Origin: Ursus arctos
Lineage: Eukaryota > Chordata > Mammalia > Carnivora > Ursidae
Direction of reading: 5' to 3'
DNA length: 64,000 nt
NCBI RefSeq assembly: GCF_023065955.2
Contig: NW_026623089.1
Span: 33,820,767 to 33,884,766 of the forward strand
The stretch's first letter is position 1; the number at the start of each line of letters is the position of its first letter. The notes beneath the pieces are model-generated. The model was not told the origin of the DNA. It saw only the letters and a program-made list of their open reading frames with translations, and did no database searches. Shown piece by piece: positions 10,943 through 23,069 of this stretch. The translations under genes were made by a program, and so were the position numbers.

Positions 10943-11119
10943 GGGGGGCGCCTGGGAGTGGGTTAAGCATCTGACTCTTGGTTTCGGCTCAGGTCCTGAG
11001 ATCGAGGCCCCGTGTCAGGCTCCGTGCTCAGCAGGGAGCCTGCTTAAGACTCTTTCCCTCTCCCTCCGCCTTCCCCCCACCATCTGTAAAATGAATAGAT
11101 CTTTTAAAAAACAAAACAC
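10943..11119 (+). mobile_element. Can-SINE with deletion in the head
   Basis: 'gggcgcctggg' is followed directly by 'agtgggttaagcatctgac', so about ten head bases are missing. The body and A-rich tail are normal. Confidence 0.88.
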
Positions 11120-11159
11120 AATTCCAATCCATACCCACAAAAATGAATAAAAATGAAAA

Positions 11160-11430
11160 TACCAAACATTAGAGAGGCTCTAGATAAATCCCGGTGGAAT
11201 GGGAGGGGGTGCAGTCATTCTAGAAAGGGGTTTTACAAGAGCTAAATGTGTATATATCGTATGACTCGTGTTTTTCATTCATATGCCCAACAGAAATATG
11301 TAGCCTGTTCCCCCAAAGACATGTACAGAAGTGATCGTAGCGCTGCTCGCGTAGCCCAGAACTGGGAGCTCTCCCCCGGCCCCGCCACATTAGGATGGAC
11401 ACTAATGGAGTACGTACTGAAAGGGGCGTG
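11160..11430 (+). mobile_element. Degenerate L1 ORF2-like fragment
   Basis: Phrases such as 'acatgtacagaagtgatcgtag' and 'ctaatggagtac' resemble the extreme 3' part of L1 ORF2, but many CpGs and indels make the assignment weak. Confidence 0.4.
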
Positions 11431-12039
11431 AAGGGGTGCAGGTGACTTTCTTGACCTGCGTTGAATACTCGGGTGTGTTCAGTTTTGAGAATTCCCCGAG
11501 CTATACGCGGTAATCGGTGCCCTTTTCTGTTCGATGCAATGTTTTTAGAAAATGGCTCCATTTCTCCAGGTAAAAGCTGATGCGTGGACAACATGGAATT
11601 CTTTGCAGGCAACCTCCCTATAATCCATTTTTCATACTCCTGAAGAACTAGATGTGATTCCATTGGTCATTGCTACCAGTTTCCCCTCTGGACTGGCCTA
11701 CTTTCCCAATCCCCCAAACCCCAATTTCCCTGCTCCCAATTTCCCTCCTTCCCATCTCCAGCCTCTTTTCTGCCCTTCCTTAAGTCTACCAACATCTGGG
11801 AGGGGTTGATTTTGTTTTAATTAGTCAATTTATGGGGAGAGATAGAGAAGTATATGAAAAAAAACACCCATCCATTAATCTTTGCACTTCATGGTTGAGT
11901 ATGAAACATTGAAAGCCAGTTACTTTCACAGGGCATGTGCCTGCTGGCTTCACAAGTCTCGTTTAATAACATCCAACATCTGTTGGCTCTACTACCAAAT
12001 AGTCTGATTTTTTTTTCACCTAAAAACTTAATTTTGAAA
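11431..12039. other. Unassigned intergenic sequence
   Basis: There is a pyrimidine-rich patch at 11680-11790 of CCC/TTCC repeats without clear periodicity. I see no gene, SINE or known element. Confidence 0.5.
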
Positions 12040-12610
12040 TACCTGTAGCTTCAGATACTGTTGTAAGAAATGGCAGGGATCCCATGTATTCTTCACCCAG
12101 TTTCCCCCTAACATTTTGCAAGACGATATTAAATATCACAACCAGAATCTTGACATTGATACAAAGAACACTTCCATCACCATGAAGAATAACACTCAGG
12201 TTTCACCTACTTTTCTACCATTCCCACTCCCCTTCATCCCTGGTGATGACTAACCTGGTTCTCTAGCTATAGGACTTTCTCATTTCAAGAATGGTATATA
12301 AATGGAAACCTACAATATATAACCTGATGGGCTTTTTTCTGTCCGCATAATTCTCCACAGACTCGTCCTGGTTGTTGTATCAATAGTTGGTTCCTTTTGA
12401 CGGCCAAGTAATGTTCCATGGTGTGAATGTACCCTAACTCGCTTAACCATTTACTTGTTGAAGAACATCTGGATGGTGTCTAGCTTGGAGCAATTACAAA
12501 TGAAGCTGTTACGAACGTTCGTGTACAGGTTTTTGTGTGAACCTGTTTTCAGTTTCTCTGGGATAACCCAGGAGTACGGTTGCAAGGTAACATGGTAGTT
12601 TCATGTTTAG

Positions 12611-12635
12611 TTGTTTGTTTGTTTGTTTGTTTGTT
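12611..12635 (+). repeat. (GTTT)n microsatellite at a SINE tail
   Basis: Six GTTT units lie between the left target duplication 'tcatgtttag' and a T-rich stretch leading to the reverse SINE. It is probably the mutated poly(A) tail of that SINE read on the other strand. Confidence 0.7.
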
Positions 12636-12670
12636 TTAATTTTTTTTAAAGAAAGGATCTTTCATATCTT

Positions 12671-12853
12671 TTTTCTTTTTTTAAAGATTTTATTTATTTG
12701 AGAGCGAGAGAGAGCATGCAGGGGGAGAGTGAGAAGAGAAGCAGGCTCCCCACTGAGCAGGGAGCCCCATGCAGGGCTCGATCCCAGGACCCTGAGATCA
12801 TGACCCGAGATGAAGGCAGACGCTTCACCAACTGAGCCACCATTAGGCACCCC
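12671..12853 (-). mobile_element. Can-SINE
   Basis: The reverse complement has tail, CT-rich body and head ('gagccaccattaggcacccc'). 'tcatgtttag' is duplicated before the extended tail (about 12601) and after the head (12854). Confidence 0.92.
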
Positions 12854-13163
12854 TCATGTTTAGTTTTTAAGGAAACTACCAAATTGTTTTCTAGAGTGGG
12901 TGTGCCTTTTTACGTATCGACCAAAATGTATAGTGATCCAGTTAGTCTATACCTTCTCCAGCATTTGGTTTTGTCACTACTTTTTAGTTCAGCCATTTTG
13001 TTTGGTGTGCAGTAATAGCCCATTGTCGTTTTAATTGGCATTTTCCCTAACAGCTAATAACGTTGAACATCTCCTCATGGGCACATGCACATACGTCATC
13101 TCCGTATCCTCTCCAGTGTCTTTTGCCCGTTTTCTAATTAGACTTTTTTTTTATCACGTGCCT

Positions 13164-13372
13164 ATTTTTTTTTTTAAAGACTTATTTATTTTAGAGAGAG
13201 AAGTGCGTGTATGTGCACACACGTGTGCGAGCGGGGGAGGGGCGGGGGGAGAGAAGCCATCCCAAGCCGACTCTGCGCTGAGCACGGAGCCCAGCGTGGG
13301 GGTCCATCTCACAGCCCTGAGATCATGACCTGAGCCGCAGGCAGGCACTCCACCGACTGAGCCACCCGCTCC
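13164..13372 (-). mobile_element. Can-SINE, diverged
   Basis: A poly-T tail, then a GA-rich body with an internal TG/CA expansion, then 'catgacctgagccgcaggc' and 'ctgagccacccgctcc'. Confidence 0.85.
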
Positions 13373-14045
13373 TACATCTACTTTTTAGATTTATACCTAA
13401 GCTTTTCATTTTGGGGATGCTAACGCTGGTATATCCAAAAATGATGAACTTTTTAGCCCTATATCCCACAACCTTGCTATAATCACTTCCAGTAGCGTTT
13501 TTTGTGTGTTGATTCTTTGGGATTGTCTACAGACAACCCTATGTCATCTGCGAATGAAGACAGTTTGTCTTCCTTCCTAATCCATAGGTCTTTTATGTCC
13601 CTTTCTTATCGTAGTAGCTAGACTTCCAGTATAATACCGAATAGGAATGAGTGGTGAGAGCAGAGCTACCCTTGCCTCGTTTCCAGTTTCAAGGGGAAAA
13701 CATCTAGTATGATGTTAGCTGTAGCTGTTTGGTCGTTGTTCTTTATCAAGTTGAAGTTCCCCTCTATTCCTAGTTTGCTAGTTTTTATAGTGAATGGGTG
13801 TTGTGTTTTGTCAAATGCTTTTTCTACATTTTTGGTCATACAATTTTTCTTCTTTAGCCTGTTGACGTAAGGGATTATATTGATTTTTGAATGCTGAATC
13901 AGCCTCCTATGGCTCCAATATATCCCACGTGGTCATAGTGTATAATCTATGTATACATTGTTGGGTTCAATTTGCCAATATTTTGAGGATTTTTGCATCT
14001 GTGTTCATGAGAGATATTGATCTGTAGTTTTCCTTTCTTGTAATA

Positions 14046-14275
14046 ACTTTTTTGTTTTTATTTTTTTATTTTAATTTTTTTAAAGATTTTATTTATTTGA
14101 GAGAGAGAGAGACAAGGGGGGTGTGGGGGAGGAGCAGAGAGAGAGGGACAAGCAGACTCTGTGCTGAGCTCCATGAGGGGCTCTATCTTGGGGCTTGATC
14201 TCATGACCCTGAGATCATGACCTAAGCCAAAATCAAGAGTTGGATGCTTAACTTACTGAGCCACCCAGGTGCTCC
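14046..14275 (-). mobile_element. Can-SINE with perfect target duplication
   Basis: A full reverse-oriented copy flanked by identical 15-base duplications (tcctttcttgtaata at 14031-14045 and 14276-14290), inserted into the old L1. Confidence 0.95.
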
Positions 14276-14854
14276 TCCTTTCTTGTAATATCTTTATCTG
14301 GTCTGTTAGGAGCATAATACTCTGCTTATAGAATTGGTTGAGATGTGTTCATTCTGCTTTTATTTTCTAAAAGACATTTGTAGAGAATCAGTATTATTTT
14401 TTCCTTCAGTGTTTGGTAGAATTCATCAGTGAAACTATCTGGGTCTGGTGCTTTCTGTTTTGGAAAGTTATTAAGGATTGATTCAATTTCTTTATATATG
14501 TGCCTATTCAGAGTATCTGTTTCTCCTTGTGTGAGTTTTGGTGGACTATACTTTTCAAAGAATTGATCTGTTTCGTGTAAGTTATCAAATCTGTGGGAAT
14601 AGAGTTGTTTACAATCCTTTATTCTTTTAATGTCCATGGGCTCAGTAGTAGTGGCCTCTACTGCCTCTCCTTCAGTTCTAATATTAGTAATGTTTTCTTT
14701 TTTTTTCTAGCTAGACAAGGGTTTATCAATTGTATTGATCTTTTCAAAGAACCAACATTCTTGGTTTCATTGAATTTTTTTCCCCCTCTATCACTTTCCT
14801 GTTTTCAGTGTCACTGATTTTTTTACTTGAATTTTTATTTTTCTGCATTAGGTT

Positions 14855-14857
<3 letters not shown>

Positions 14858-14889
<32 letters not shown>
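14858..14889. repeat. (CTTT)n microsatellite
   Basis: About seven CTTT units within the L1 relic. Confidence 0.85.
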
Positions 14890-15122
14890 TTTTTAATATT
14901 ACTCTTCTTTCTATAGTTTACTGAAGTGGAAGCTTAGATTTTGATTTGAAATCTTTCTTCATTTGTAATGTGCACATTCAATGCTAGAAATTTCCCCTCT
15001 ATGTGCTTCTTTCATTGCATCCCACAAACTGATGTTTTATTTTCATTTAATTAAAAATATTATTTTAATTTTTTTTTTTGAGATTTCTCCTTTGACCCAT
15101 GTTATTTAAAAATGTGTTATTC

Positions 15123-15241
15123 AGGGGCGCCTTTCTGGCTTAGTCAAGTAGAGCATGTGACCCTTGATCTCCGGGTCATGAATTTGAGTCCCATATTGGG
15201 TGTAGAAATTACATAAGTAAATAAATAAACAACCAACCAAA
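15123..15241 (+). mobile_element. Short Can-SINE variant
   Basis: The head 'ggggcgcctttctggctta', 'gagcatgtgacccttgatct', then directly 'tgggtgtagaaattac' and an AAAT-rich tail. It lacks the CT-rich body. It stands in tandem with the next SINE, and the pair shares an outer duplication 'aatgtgtt'. Confidence 0.85.
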
Positions 15242-15256
15242 CAAACAAACATCTGA

Positions 15257-15421
15257 GAGCACCTGGGTGGCTCAGTCAGTTGAGCATCTGACTCTTGATT
15301 TTGGCTCAGGTCATGATCTCGGGCTTGTGGGATCAGGCCCCACATCAGGGTCCGTGCTGGGTGTGGAGCCTGCTTGGGATTCTTTCTCCCTCTTCCTCTG
15401 CCCCTCCCCTCCCTCTCAATC
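15257..15421 (+). mobile_element. Can-SINE
   Basis: 'gcacctgggtggctcagtc' to 'ctgcttgggattctttctc' and a CT-rich end without a long A tail. It follows the previous SINE directly. Confidence 0.9.
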
Positions 15422-15649
15422 AATGTGTTGTCAATCTCCAAATATTTTGGGATTTTCCAGCATTTTTATGCTAATTTCCAGTTTAATCTCACTGTAGTCT
15501 GAGAGCACACTTTGAATGATTTTTTTCTTTTGCGTTTATTGAGGAGTGTGTTATGGCCCAGAATGCAGCCTGTCTTGGTTAGTGTTCCATGGCAGTTTGA
15601 GAAATATGTATATTCTGCTGTTGGGTATTGTTCTGTTCTATATCCTTTC

Positions 15650-15753
15650 TTTCTTTTTTAAGATTTTATTTTTAAGTAATCTCTACACCCAACATGGGAA
15701 ACTCTGCGATCAAGAATCACACGCTCTACTGACCGACCCAGCCGGGTGCCCCA
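15650..15753 (-). mobile_element. Short Can-SINE variant
   Basis: 'aagattttatttttaagtaat', 'ctctacacccaacatggg', then 'gatcaagaatcacacgct', 'gggtgccc'. An imperfect duplication (tctatatcctttc / tctatgtcctttc) flanks it. Confidence 0.85.
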
Positions 15754-16101
15754 CCTCTATGTCCTTTCTGACTCTTTGCCTGCTGGATCTGTCGATTACC
15801 AGTCGAGCTCTATTGATGCCTGCAAGTATGAGAGTGGATTTGTCTATTTTTCCGTGCAGTTCCACCAGTTTTTGCCTCACATATTTGGGTGCTCTGTTGT
15901 TAGGCACATACATCTTAAGAACTGTTAATTCTTCTTGGAGAATGATCCTTTTATCATTATGTAATGCCCCTTTTTGTCCCTGATAATTTTCTTCGTTGTG
16001 AAGTCTGCTTTGTCTAAAATTAGTACAACTACTGCAGCTTTTGTTGTTGTTGTTGACAGCAGTGATTCTGGTGAGTGGCTTTGGAGTAGAGAAGTTTCAT
16101 T

Positions 16102-16284
16102 TTTTTTAAGATTTTATTTATTCGTTTGACAGAGAGCACAAGTGGTGGGGAGAGGCAAAGGGAGAGGGAGAAGCAGACTCCCTGCTGAGCAGGGAGCCCG
16201 ACATGGGACTCGATCCCAAGACCCTGAGATCATGACCTGAGCTGAAGGCAGACGCTTAACCATCTGAGCCACCCAGGCACCCTA
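16102..16284 (-). mobile_element. Can-SINE
   Basis: A standard full-length reverse copy with 'agaagtttcatt' duplicated at both ends. Confidence 0.94.
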
Positions 16285-16289
16285 GAAGT

Positions 16290-16576
16290 TTCATTCTGTA
16301 TCTTTGAAAAAAAATTTTACAATCCTGTCAGTTGAAAGATGCTTCCTAATCTCCAACCCTGCCAAGACCCCACATCCCCAGGTCTTATACCATCTAAACC
16401 AGAGCGTGAACTCCAAATTTGGTCCTTATTCAGCCCAGGAGTCCTATCTCCCAGCCTCCTCCTCCCTTAGACCCAGGAGTCCAGCCTTCCCACCCCTGTA
16501 TCCAGACTCCAGCCCCACCCCTCACTACCCTGCAGCTTTCTTTTGATTTATGTTAGCATGGGATAGCTTCATCTCT
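16290..16576. repeat. C-rich block with MSR1-like minisatellite units
   Basis: The C-rich block at 16361-16540 contains repeated phrases CCCAGGAGTCC, CCTCCTCCCTTAGACCCAGG, AGTCCAGCC and AGACTCCAGCCCC. These resemble the 37-bp MSR1 minisatellite known from primate chromosome 19q. Only about two to three decayed units are present. The flanks are L1 sequence, so the block seems to have been brought in or to have survived between insertions. Confidence 0.4.
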
Positions 16577-16779
16577 TTTTTTTTTTCTTTTAAAGATTGA
16601 TTTATTTACTTTAGAGAGAGAGTGCAAGTGAGGGGAGAGGCAGAGGGAGAGACTCTTCAAGCAGACTCCCCCTTGAGCATGGAACCCCAATGTGGGGCTC
16701 AATCTCATGGCCCATGAGATCATGACCTGAGCTGAAACCAAGAATTGGACGCTCGACAGACTGAGCCACCCAGGCGCCC
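16577..16779 (-). mobile_element. Can-SINE
   Basis: A reverse copy flanked by 'cttcatctct' duplications. Confidence 0.94.
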
Positions 16780-16789
16780 CTTCATCTCT

Positions 16790-17680
16790 ACTTTAAAAAT
16801 GTTTTAATTTTTAACTCTTAAAAAAAACCCACATAACACAAAATTTACCATCTTAACCATTTCTAAGTATACAGTTCAACAGTGTTAAGTATGTTGTTGT
16901 GCGATGGATCTCTATAGAACGTTTTTAATCCTGCAAAACTGAAACTCTATGCCCGTTAAGCAACAGCTCCCCACTTCCTCCTCCTCAAGCCCTGGCAACT
17001 ATCATTCTTTCTGTTTCTAAGAATTTGCTTACTCCAACTACTCTAGCTACTTCATTTAAAAAGACAAATACACTTTGTGATTCCATTTATGACTAGCTTA
17101 TTTCATTTAGCATAATATCCTCAAGGTTCATTCATGTTATAACATATGTCAGAATTTCCTTCCTTTTTAAAGGTAATATTTCATTGTTGGTCTGAACCAC
17201 ATTTTGTTTCTCCATTGATACACTTTGGTTGCTCCTACCTCTTGGGTATTGTGAATAATGCTGCTATGAAAATAGGTGTGGCAAATATCTCTTCAAGATC
17301 CTGCTTTCAATTGTATTGGATACTCAGAAGTAGAACTGCTTGATCATATGGCAATTTTATTTCTAATTTCTGAGGGACCACCATACTGTTTTCCATAGTG
17401 GTGGTACCATTTTACTTCCTACCAGCAGTGCACAAGGGTTCCTATTTCTTCACATTCCTCTGAATCCTTGTTATTTATTTTTTAAGATTTATTAGAGTGA
17501 GCACAGCAGGGGGAGGGACAGAGAGGGAGAAGCACACTCCCAGCAGAGCAGAGAATCAGACATGGGGCTCAATCCTAGGACCCTGGGATCATGACCTGAG
17601 CTGAAGGCAGACATTTTGACTGAACCACCCCGGCACCCCTGTTTTTTTGGTAGTAGCCATCCTAGTTAGTGTAAAGTGAT
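16790..17680 (-). mobile_element. 5'-truncated L1 3' end
   Basis: On the - strand this gives an L1 3' UTR and the last part of ORF2: 'tttaccatcttaaccatttc', 'ggtattgtgaataatgctgc' and 'gagggaccaccatactg'. A SINE interrupts it at 17470-17640. It separates two parts of the older L1. Confidence 0.7.
17470..17640 (-). mobile_element. Can-SINE
   Basis: 'aagatttattagagtgagc', GA-rich body, 'gatcatgacctgagctgaag', 'aaccaccccggcacccctg'. The head is somewhat diverged. Confidence 0.88.
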
Positions 17681-18150
17681 TCCATCCCTTTACTTTTAAT
17701 CTATGTCTTTATATTTAAGGTGGCTTTCTTGTAGATAATGTGTAGTTGGGTCTTATTTTTCAACTCAACTCTCTCAGTCTCTGCCTTGGTGTATTTAGGT
17801 CATTTACACTTTTTTTTTAAAATTATGATATGTTAGTCACCATACAGTACATCATTAGTTTTTGATGTAGTGTTCCATGATTCATTGTTTGCGTATAACA
17901 CCCAGTGTTCCATGTAATACGTGTCCTCCTTAATACTCATCACCAGGCTAGCCCATCCCCCCACCCCCTCCCCTCTAAAACCCTCAGTTTGTTTCCTAGA
18001 GCCCATAGTCTCTCGTGGTTCATTTCCCCTTCTGTTTACCCCCCCTTCATTTTTCCCTTCCTTCTCCTACCTGTCTCCCTGCTATTCCTTATGTTCCACA
18101 AATGAATGAAACCATATGATAATTGTCTTTCTCTGCTTGTCTTATTTCAC

Positions 18151-21100
18151 TTAGCATAATCTCCTCCAGTCCTTCCATGTTGATGCAAATGTTGGGTAAT
18201 CATTCTTTCTGATGGCTGAGTAATATTCCATTGTATATATGGACCACATCTTCTTTATCCATTCATCTGTTGAAGGGCATCTCGGTTCCCTCCACAGTTT
18301 GGCTATTGTGGACAATGCTGCTATGAACGTTGGGGTGCATATGGCCTTGCTCTTCACTACGTCTGTATCTTTGGGTAAATACCCAGTAGTGTAATTGCTG
18401 GATCATAGGGTAGCTCTATTTTTAAATTTTTGAGGGACCTCCACACGGTTTTCCAATGTGGCTGTACCAACTTGTATTCCCACCAACATGTAAGAGGGTT
18501 CCCCTTTCTCCACATCCTCTCCAACATTTGTTGTTTCTTGCCTTGTCAATTTTTGCCATTCTAACTGGCGTAAGGTGGTATATCAATGTGGTTTTGATTT
18601 GAATTTCCCTGATGGCTAATGATGTTGAACATTTTTTCATGTGTCTGTTAGCCATCTGTATGTCATCACTGGAAAAGTGTTCATATCTTCTGCCCATTTT
18701 TTGATTTGATTATTTGTTTCTTGGGTATTGAATTTGAGAAGTTCTTTATAGATCTTGGATACCAGCCTTTTATCTGTAGTGTCATTTGCAAATATAATCT
18801 CCCATTCTATGGGTTGCCTCTTTGTTTTGTTGACTGTTTCGTTTGCTGTGCAGAAGCTTTTATCTTGATGAAGTCCCAAAAGTTCATTTTTGCTTTTGTT
18901 TCCCTTGCCTTTGGAGATGTGTCGTGAAAGAAGTTGCTGTGGCCAATGTTGAAGAGGTTACAGCCTATGTTCTTCTCTATGACTTTGATGGATTCCTGTC
19001 TCACATCGAGGTCTTCCATCCATTTGGAGTTTATCTTTGTGTATGGTGTGAGAGAGTGGTCAAGTTCCATTCTTCTGTATATAGCTGTCCAATTTTCCAG
19101 ACACTATTTATTGAAGAGACTGTCTTTTTTCCACTGGATGTTTTTTCCTGCTTTGTCAAAGATTAGTTGACATAGAGTTGAGGGTCCATTTCTGGAGTCT
19201 GTATTCTGTTCCATTGGTCTATGTGTCTGTTTTTGTGCCAGTACCATGCTGTCTTGGTGATCACAGCTTTGTAGTATAACTTGAAATCAGGCAATGTGAT
19301 GCCCCCAGCTTTGTTTTTCTTTTTAAACATTTCCTTGGTGATTCGGGGTATTTTCTGGTACACAAATTTTAGGATTGTTTGTTCCAGCAGTTGGAAAAAT
19401 GTCATTGGTATTTCGATCGGGATGGCGTTGAAAGTGTAGATTGCTCTGGGTAACATAGACATTTTAACTATGTTTATTCTTCCAGTCCATGAGCATTGAA
19501 TGTTTTTCCATCTTTTTGTGTCTTCTTCAATGTCTTTCATCAGTGTTCTATAGTTTCTAGAGTATAGATCCTTTACCTCTCTGGTTAAGTTTATTCTGAG
19601 ATATCTTATGTTTTTTGGTGCTATTGTAAATGGAATTGATTCCCTAATTTCTTTCTTCAGTCTCATTGTTCGTGTATAGAAATGCAGCTGTTTTCTGAGC
19701 ATTGATTTTTGTATCCTGCCACATTACTGAATTGTATGAGTTCCAGTAGTTTGCGGGTGGAGTCTTTTGGGTTTTCCATATAAGGTATCATGTCATCTGT
19801 GAAGAGAGAGAGTTTGTCTTCTTCTTTGCCAATTTGAATACCTTTTATTCTTTTTTGTTGTCTGATTGCTGTTGCAAGGACTTCTAGTACTATATTGAAC
19901 AATAGTGGTGAGAGTGGGCATCCTTGTCATGTTCCTGATCTTAAGGGAAAGGCTCTCAGCTTTTCCCCATTGAGAATGATATTTGTTGTAGGCTTTTCAT
20001 AGATGGTTTTTATGAAATTGAGGAATGTACCCTCTATCCCTACACTCTGAAGGGTTTTAACCAGGAAAGGATGCTGTATTTTGTCAAATGATTTTTCTGC
20101 ATCAATTGAGAGGATCATATGGTTCTTGTCTCTCATCTTATTAATGTGTTCTATCCCACTGATCGATTTGTGAATGTTGAACCACCCTTGCATCCCAGGG
20201 ATGAATCCCACTTGGTCGTGATGGATAATCCTTTTAATGTACTGTTGGATCCTATTAGCTAGGATCTCATTGAGAATTTTGGCATCCATATTCATCAGGG
20301 ATATCGGTCTGTAATTCTCCTTTTTTTGGATGGAGTCTTTGCCTGGTTTGGGGATCAAGGTAATACTGGCCTCATAGAATGAGTTTGGTAGTTTTCCTTC
20401 TGTTTCTATTTTTTTGAAACAGCTTCAGGAGAATAGGTATTATTTCTTCTTTGAATGTTTGGTAGAATTCCCTGGGGAATCCATCAGGCCTGGACTCTTG
20501 TTTTTTGGGAGGTTTTTGATCACTGCTTCAATCTCTTCACAGTTAATTGCTCTATTTAGATAATAAATTTCTTCCTGTTTCAGTCTTTTTTTTTTTTTTT
20601 AAAGATTTATTTATTTATTAGAGAGAGACAGCCAGTGAGAGAGGGAACACAAGCAGGGGGAGTGAGAGAGGAAGAAGCAGGCTCCTAGTGGAGGAGCCTG
20701 ATGTGGGGCTTGATCCCAGAACGCCGGGATCACACCCTGAGCCGAAGGCAGACGCTTAACGACTGCGCCACCCAGGTGCTGTAGTTCCTGTATCAGCCTT
20801 GGTAGTTTATAGATTTCCGGGAAGGCATCCGTTTCTTCCAGGTTGCTTGATTTATTGGCATATACTTGTTGATAATAGTCTCTAATGATTGTTTCCATGT
20901 CCTTGGTGTTAGTTGTGATCTCTCCCCTTCCATTCATAATTTTATTAATTTGGGTCCTTTCTCTACTCTTTTGAATAAGTCTGGTCAGTGGCTTATCGAT
21001 CTTATTAATTCTTTCAAAGAACCAGCTTCTAGTTTTGTTGATCTGCTCTACTGTATTTGTGGTTTCTAATTCATTGATCTCTGCTCTAATCTTAATCGTC

Positions 21101-22150
21101 TTTTCGTGCATGGCTTAGGCCTGTTCTTCTGTGCCATCTCCAGCTGTTTAAGGTGAGAGTATAAGGGCTGCATTTTAGATTTTTCTTTCTTTTAAGTGAG
21201 GCTTGGACGGCTATGTATTGCCCCCTTAGGACTGCCTTTGCAGTGTCCCATAGGTTTTGGACTGATGTGTTTTCATTCTCATTGGTCTCCATAAATTGCT
21301 TAAGTTCTTCTTTAATTTCCTGGTTTACACAATCATTCTTAAACAGGATGGTTTTTAGTTTCCAAGTGTTTGAGTTTCTTCCAAATTTTTCCTTGTGATT
21401 GAGTTCCAGTTTCAAAGCATTGTGGTCTGAGAACAGGCAGGGAATAATCTCAGTCTTTTGGTATCGGTTGAGACCTGTTTTGTGACCCAGTATATGGTCT
21501 ATTCTGGAGAAAGTTCCATGTGCATTAGATAAGATTGAGTATTCTGTTGTTCTAGGGTGTAGTTTTCTGTATATATCTATGAGGTCCATCTGGTCCAGTA
21601 TGTCATTCAAAGCTCTTGTTTCTTTGTTGATTTTCTGCTTAGATAATGTCTATTGCTGAGAGTGGAGTATTGAGGTCCCCTACTATTAACGTATTATTAT
21701 CTATATGTCTCTATTCTGATTAAGAGTTGGCTTATGTATCTGGCTGCTTCCCTGTTGGGGGCATAGAAATTTATAATTATTAAAGGCTGTATCCAACAAG
21801 AGGATCTAAGAATAATACAGTGTCCTTCTCTAACTACAGTCTTTAGCTTAAAATCTAATTTGTCTGATATGAGAATTGCTACTCCAGCTTTCTTTTGAGG
21901 TCCGTTGGCATGAAAAATGGTTCTCCATCCCTTCACTTTCGATACGTCTTGATGTATCTTTAGGTTCAAAATGAGTCTCTTGTAGACAGCAAATGGATGG
22001 GTCATGTCTTTTTATCCATTCTGCAACCCTGTGGCATTTATGGGAGCATTTAGGCCATTCACATTAAGAGTGATTACTGAGAGAGATGATTTTAATGTTG
22101 TCATGTTGCCTGTGAAGTCCTTGTTTCTATAGGTTGTCTCTGTAAATTTC
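18151..22150 (-). pseudogene. L1 ORF2 pseudogene (endonuclease and reverse transcriptase)
   Basis: Recognisable parts in order: endonuclease region with VKGWRTIFHANG, AGVAILISDK, NFYAPN (22005-21697) and FSRIDHILGHKTGLN and SDHNALKLEL (21610-21092); RT with [16 protein letters not shown] and [20 protein letters not shown] (20358-19927); the catalytic site as FTDD at 19803-19792, where L1 normally has FADD; and C-terminal parts with [14 protein letters not shown] and [16 protein letters not shown] (19702-19163). Several frame changes and one SINE (20587-20780) interrupt it. It is non-functional. Confidence 0.88.
20587..20780 (-). mobile_element. Can-SINE inside the L1 ORF2
   Basis: A younger-type SINE (GACAGCCAGYGAGAGAGGGAACAC) with a 15-base poly-T and an imperfect duplication 'cctgtttcagtctt' / 'cctgtatcagcctt'. 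It inserted after the L1. Confidence 0.93.
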
Positions 22151-22181
22151 TGTTCTGTATCACTCTTGGGGTCTTTTTATT

Positions 22182-23069
22182 TTATAGAACCCCCCCCCTT
22201 AATATTTCTTGTAGGGCTGGCTTGGTGGTCACATATTCTTTCAGTTTCTGCCAGTCTTGGAAGCTCCTTGTCTTCCCATCCATTCTGAATGACAGCCTTG
22301 CTGGATAAAGGATCCTTGGCTGCATGTTCTTCTCACTTAGTGCTCTGAATATGTCTTGCCAGCCTTTTCTGGCTTGCCAAGTCTCTGTGGATAGGTCTGA
22401 CGTTATTCTGATGTTCCTCCCTCTGTACGTGAGGAATCTCTTCCCCCTCGCAGCTTTCAAGATTGTTTCCTTGGATCTAAGATTTGCGAATTGTACTATT
22501 ATATGTCGTGGTATTGGTCTGTTCTCATTGATCTTGGGAGGGGTCCTCTCTGCCTCCTGGACATGAATGCTTGTTTCCTTTGCCAGATTAGGGAAGTTCT
22601 CAGCTACAATTTGTTCAAATATCTCTTCTAGATCTCTCTCTTTCTCCACCCCCTCAGGGATGCAGATGATTCTGACATTGGAATGTTTCATTGAGTCAGT
22701 AATCTCCTGTAGCCTTTTTTCTTGAAAATGGAGCTTCTTTTCCCATGTTTCTTCTCTTTCCTTCTTTTCTATCATCTTATCCTCTAACTCACTAATTCAT
22801 TCTTCTGCCTCATTTACCCTGGCAGTCAGAGCATCCAGTTTAGACTGCATGTGATTCATAGAATTCTTAATTTCTGCCAGATTCATTCTCATTTCAGCCC
22901 TTAGAGATTCTATATTTTCGTTAATATTTTTCTCAAGCCTATACATCACCTTGACCATTGTTACTCTGAACTCCATTTCTGACAATTTGGTTATATCCAT
23001 ACCCATCAGTTCTGTGGCAGAGGCTTCAGTTTCTGTTTCTTTCCTTTGGGGGTTCCTCCTCCTTGTCAT
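22182..23069 (-). pseudogene. L1 ORF1 with a single visible nonsense codon
   Basis: The frame runs about 295 codons. It starts with MTRRRNPQRKE, has a coiled-coil-like region (EKNINENIESLRAEMRMNLA) and continues to the RNA-binding domain (NVRIICIPEGVEKERDLEEI, RPIPRHIIVQFANLRSKE). The two open stretches, 23069-22797 and 22775-22182, are in the same frame, interrupted by TGA at 22797-22799. The expected residue there is usually Arg, so a CGA-to-TGA change at a CpG is likely. No frameshift is visible in ORF1. Confidence 0.85.

Larger units (their letters stand above)
12040..16050 (-). mobile_element. Old L1 (L1M type), reverse orientation, broken by SINEs
   Basis: Read on the - strand this is the 3' UTR and ORF2 of an ancient L1. 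A decayed ORF2 piece at 14326-14637 still gives TLNRHIYKEIESILNN and FPKQKAPDPDSFTDEFYQ, the L1 connector/RT region. Six SINE units interrupt it. It resumes at about 17680-17796 and beyond the young L1 at 23905. It has no intact coding capacity. Confidence 0.75.

Noticed and set aside
14326..14637. Possible gene for a reverse-transcriptase-like protein
   Set aside because: It is the connector/RT piece of an old L1 ORF2 and is broken on both sides.
22324..22566. Forward frame within the reverse L1 ORF1
   Set aside because: Antisense shadow of L1 ORF1.
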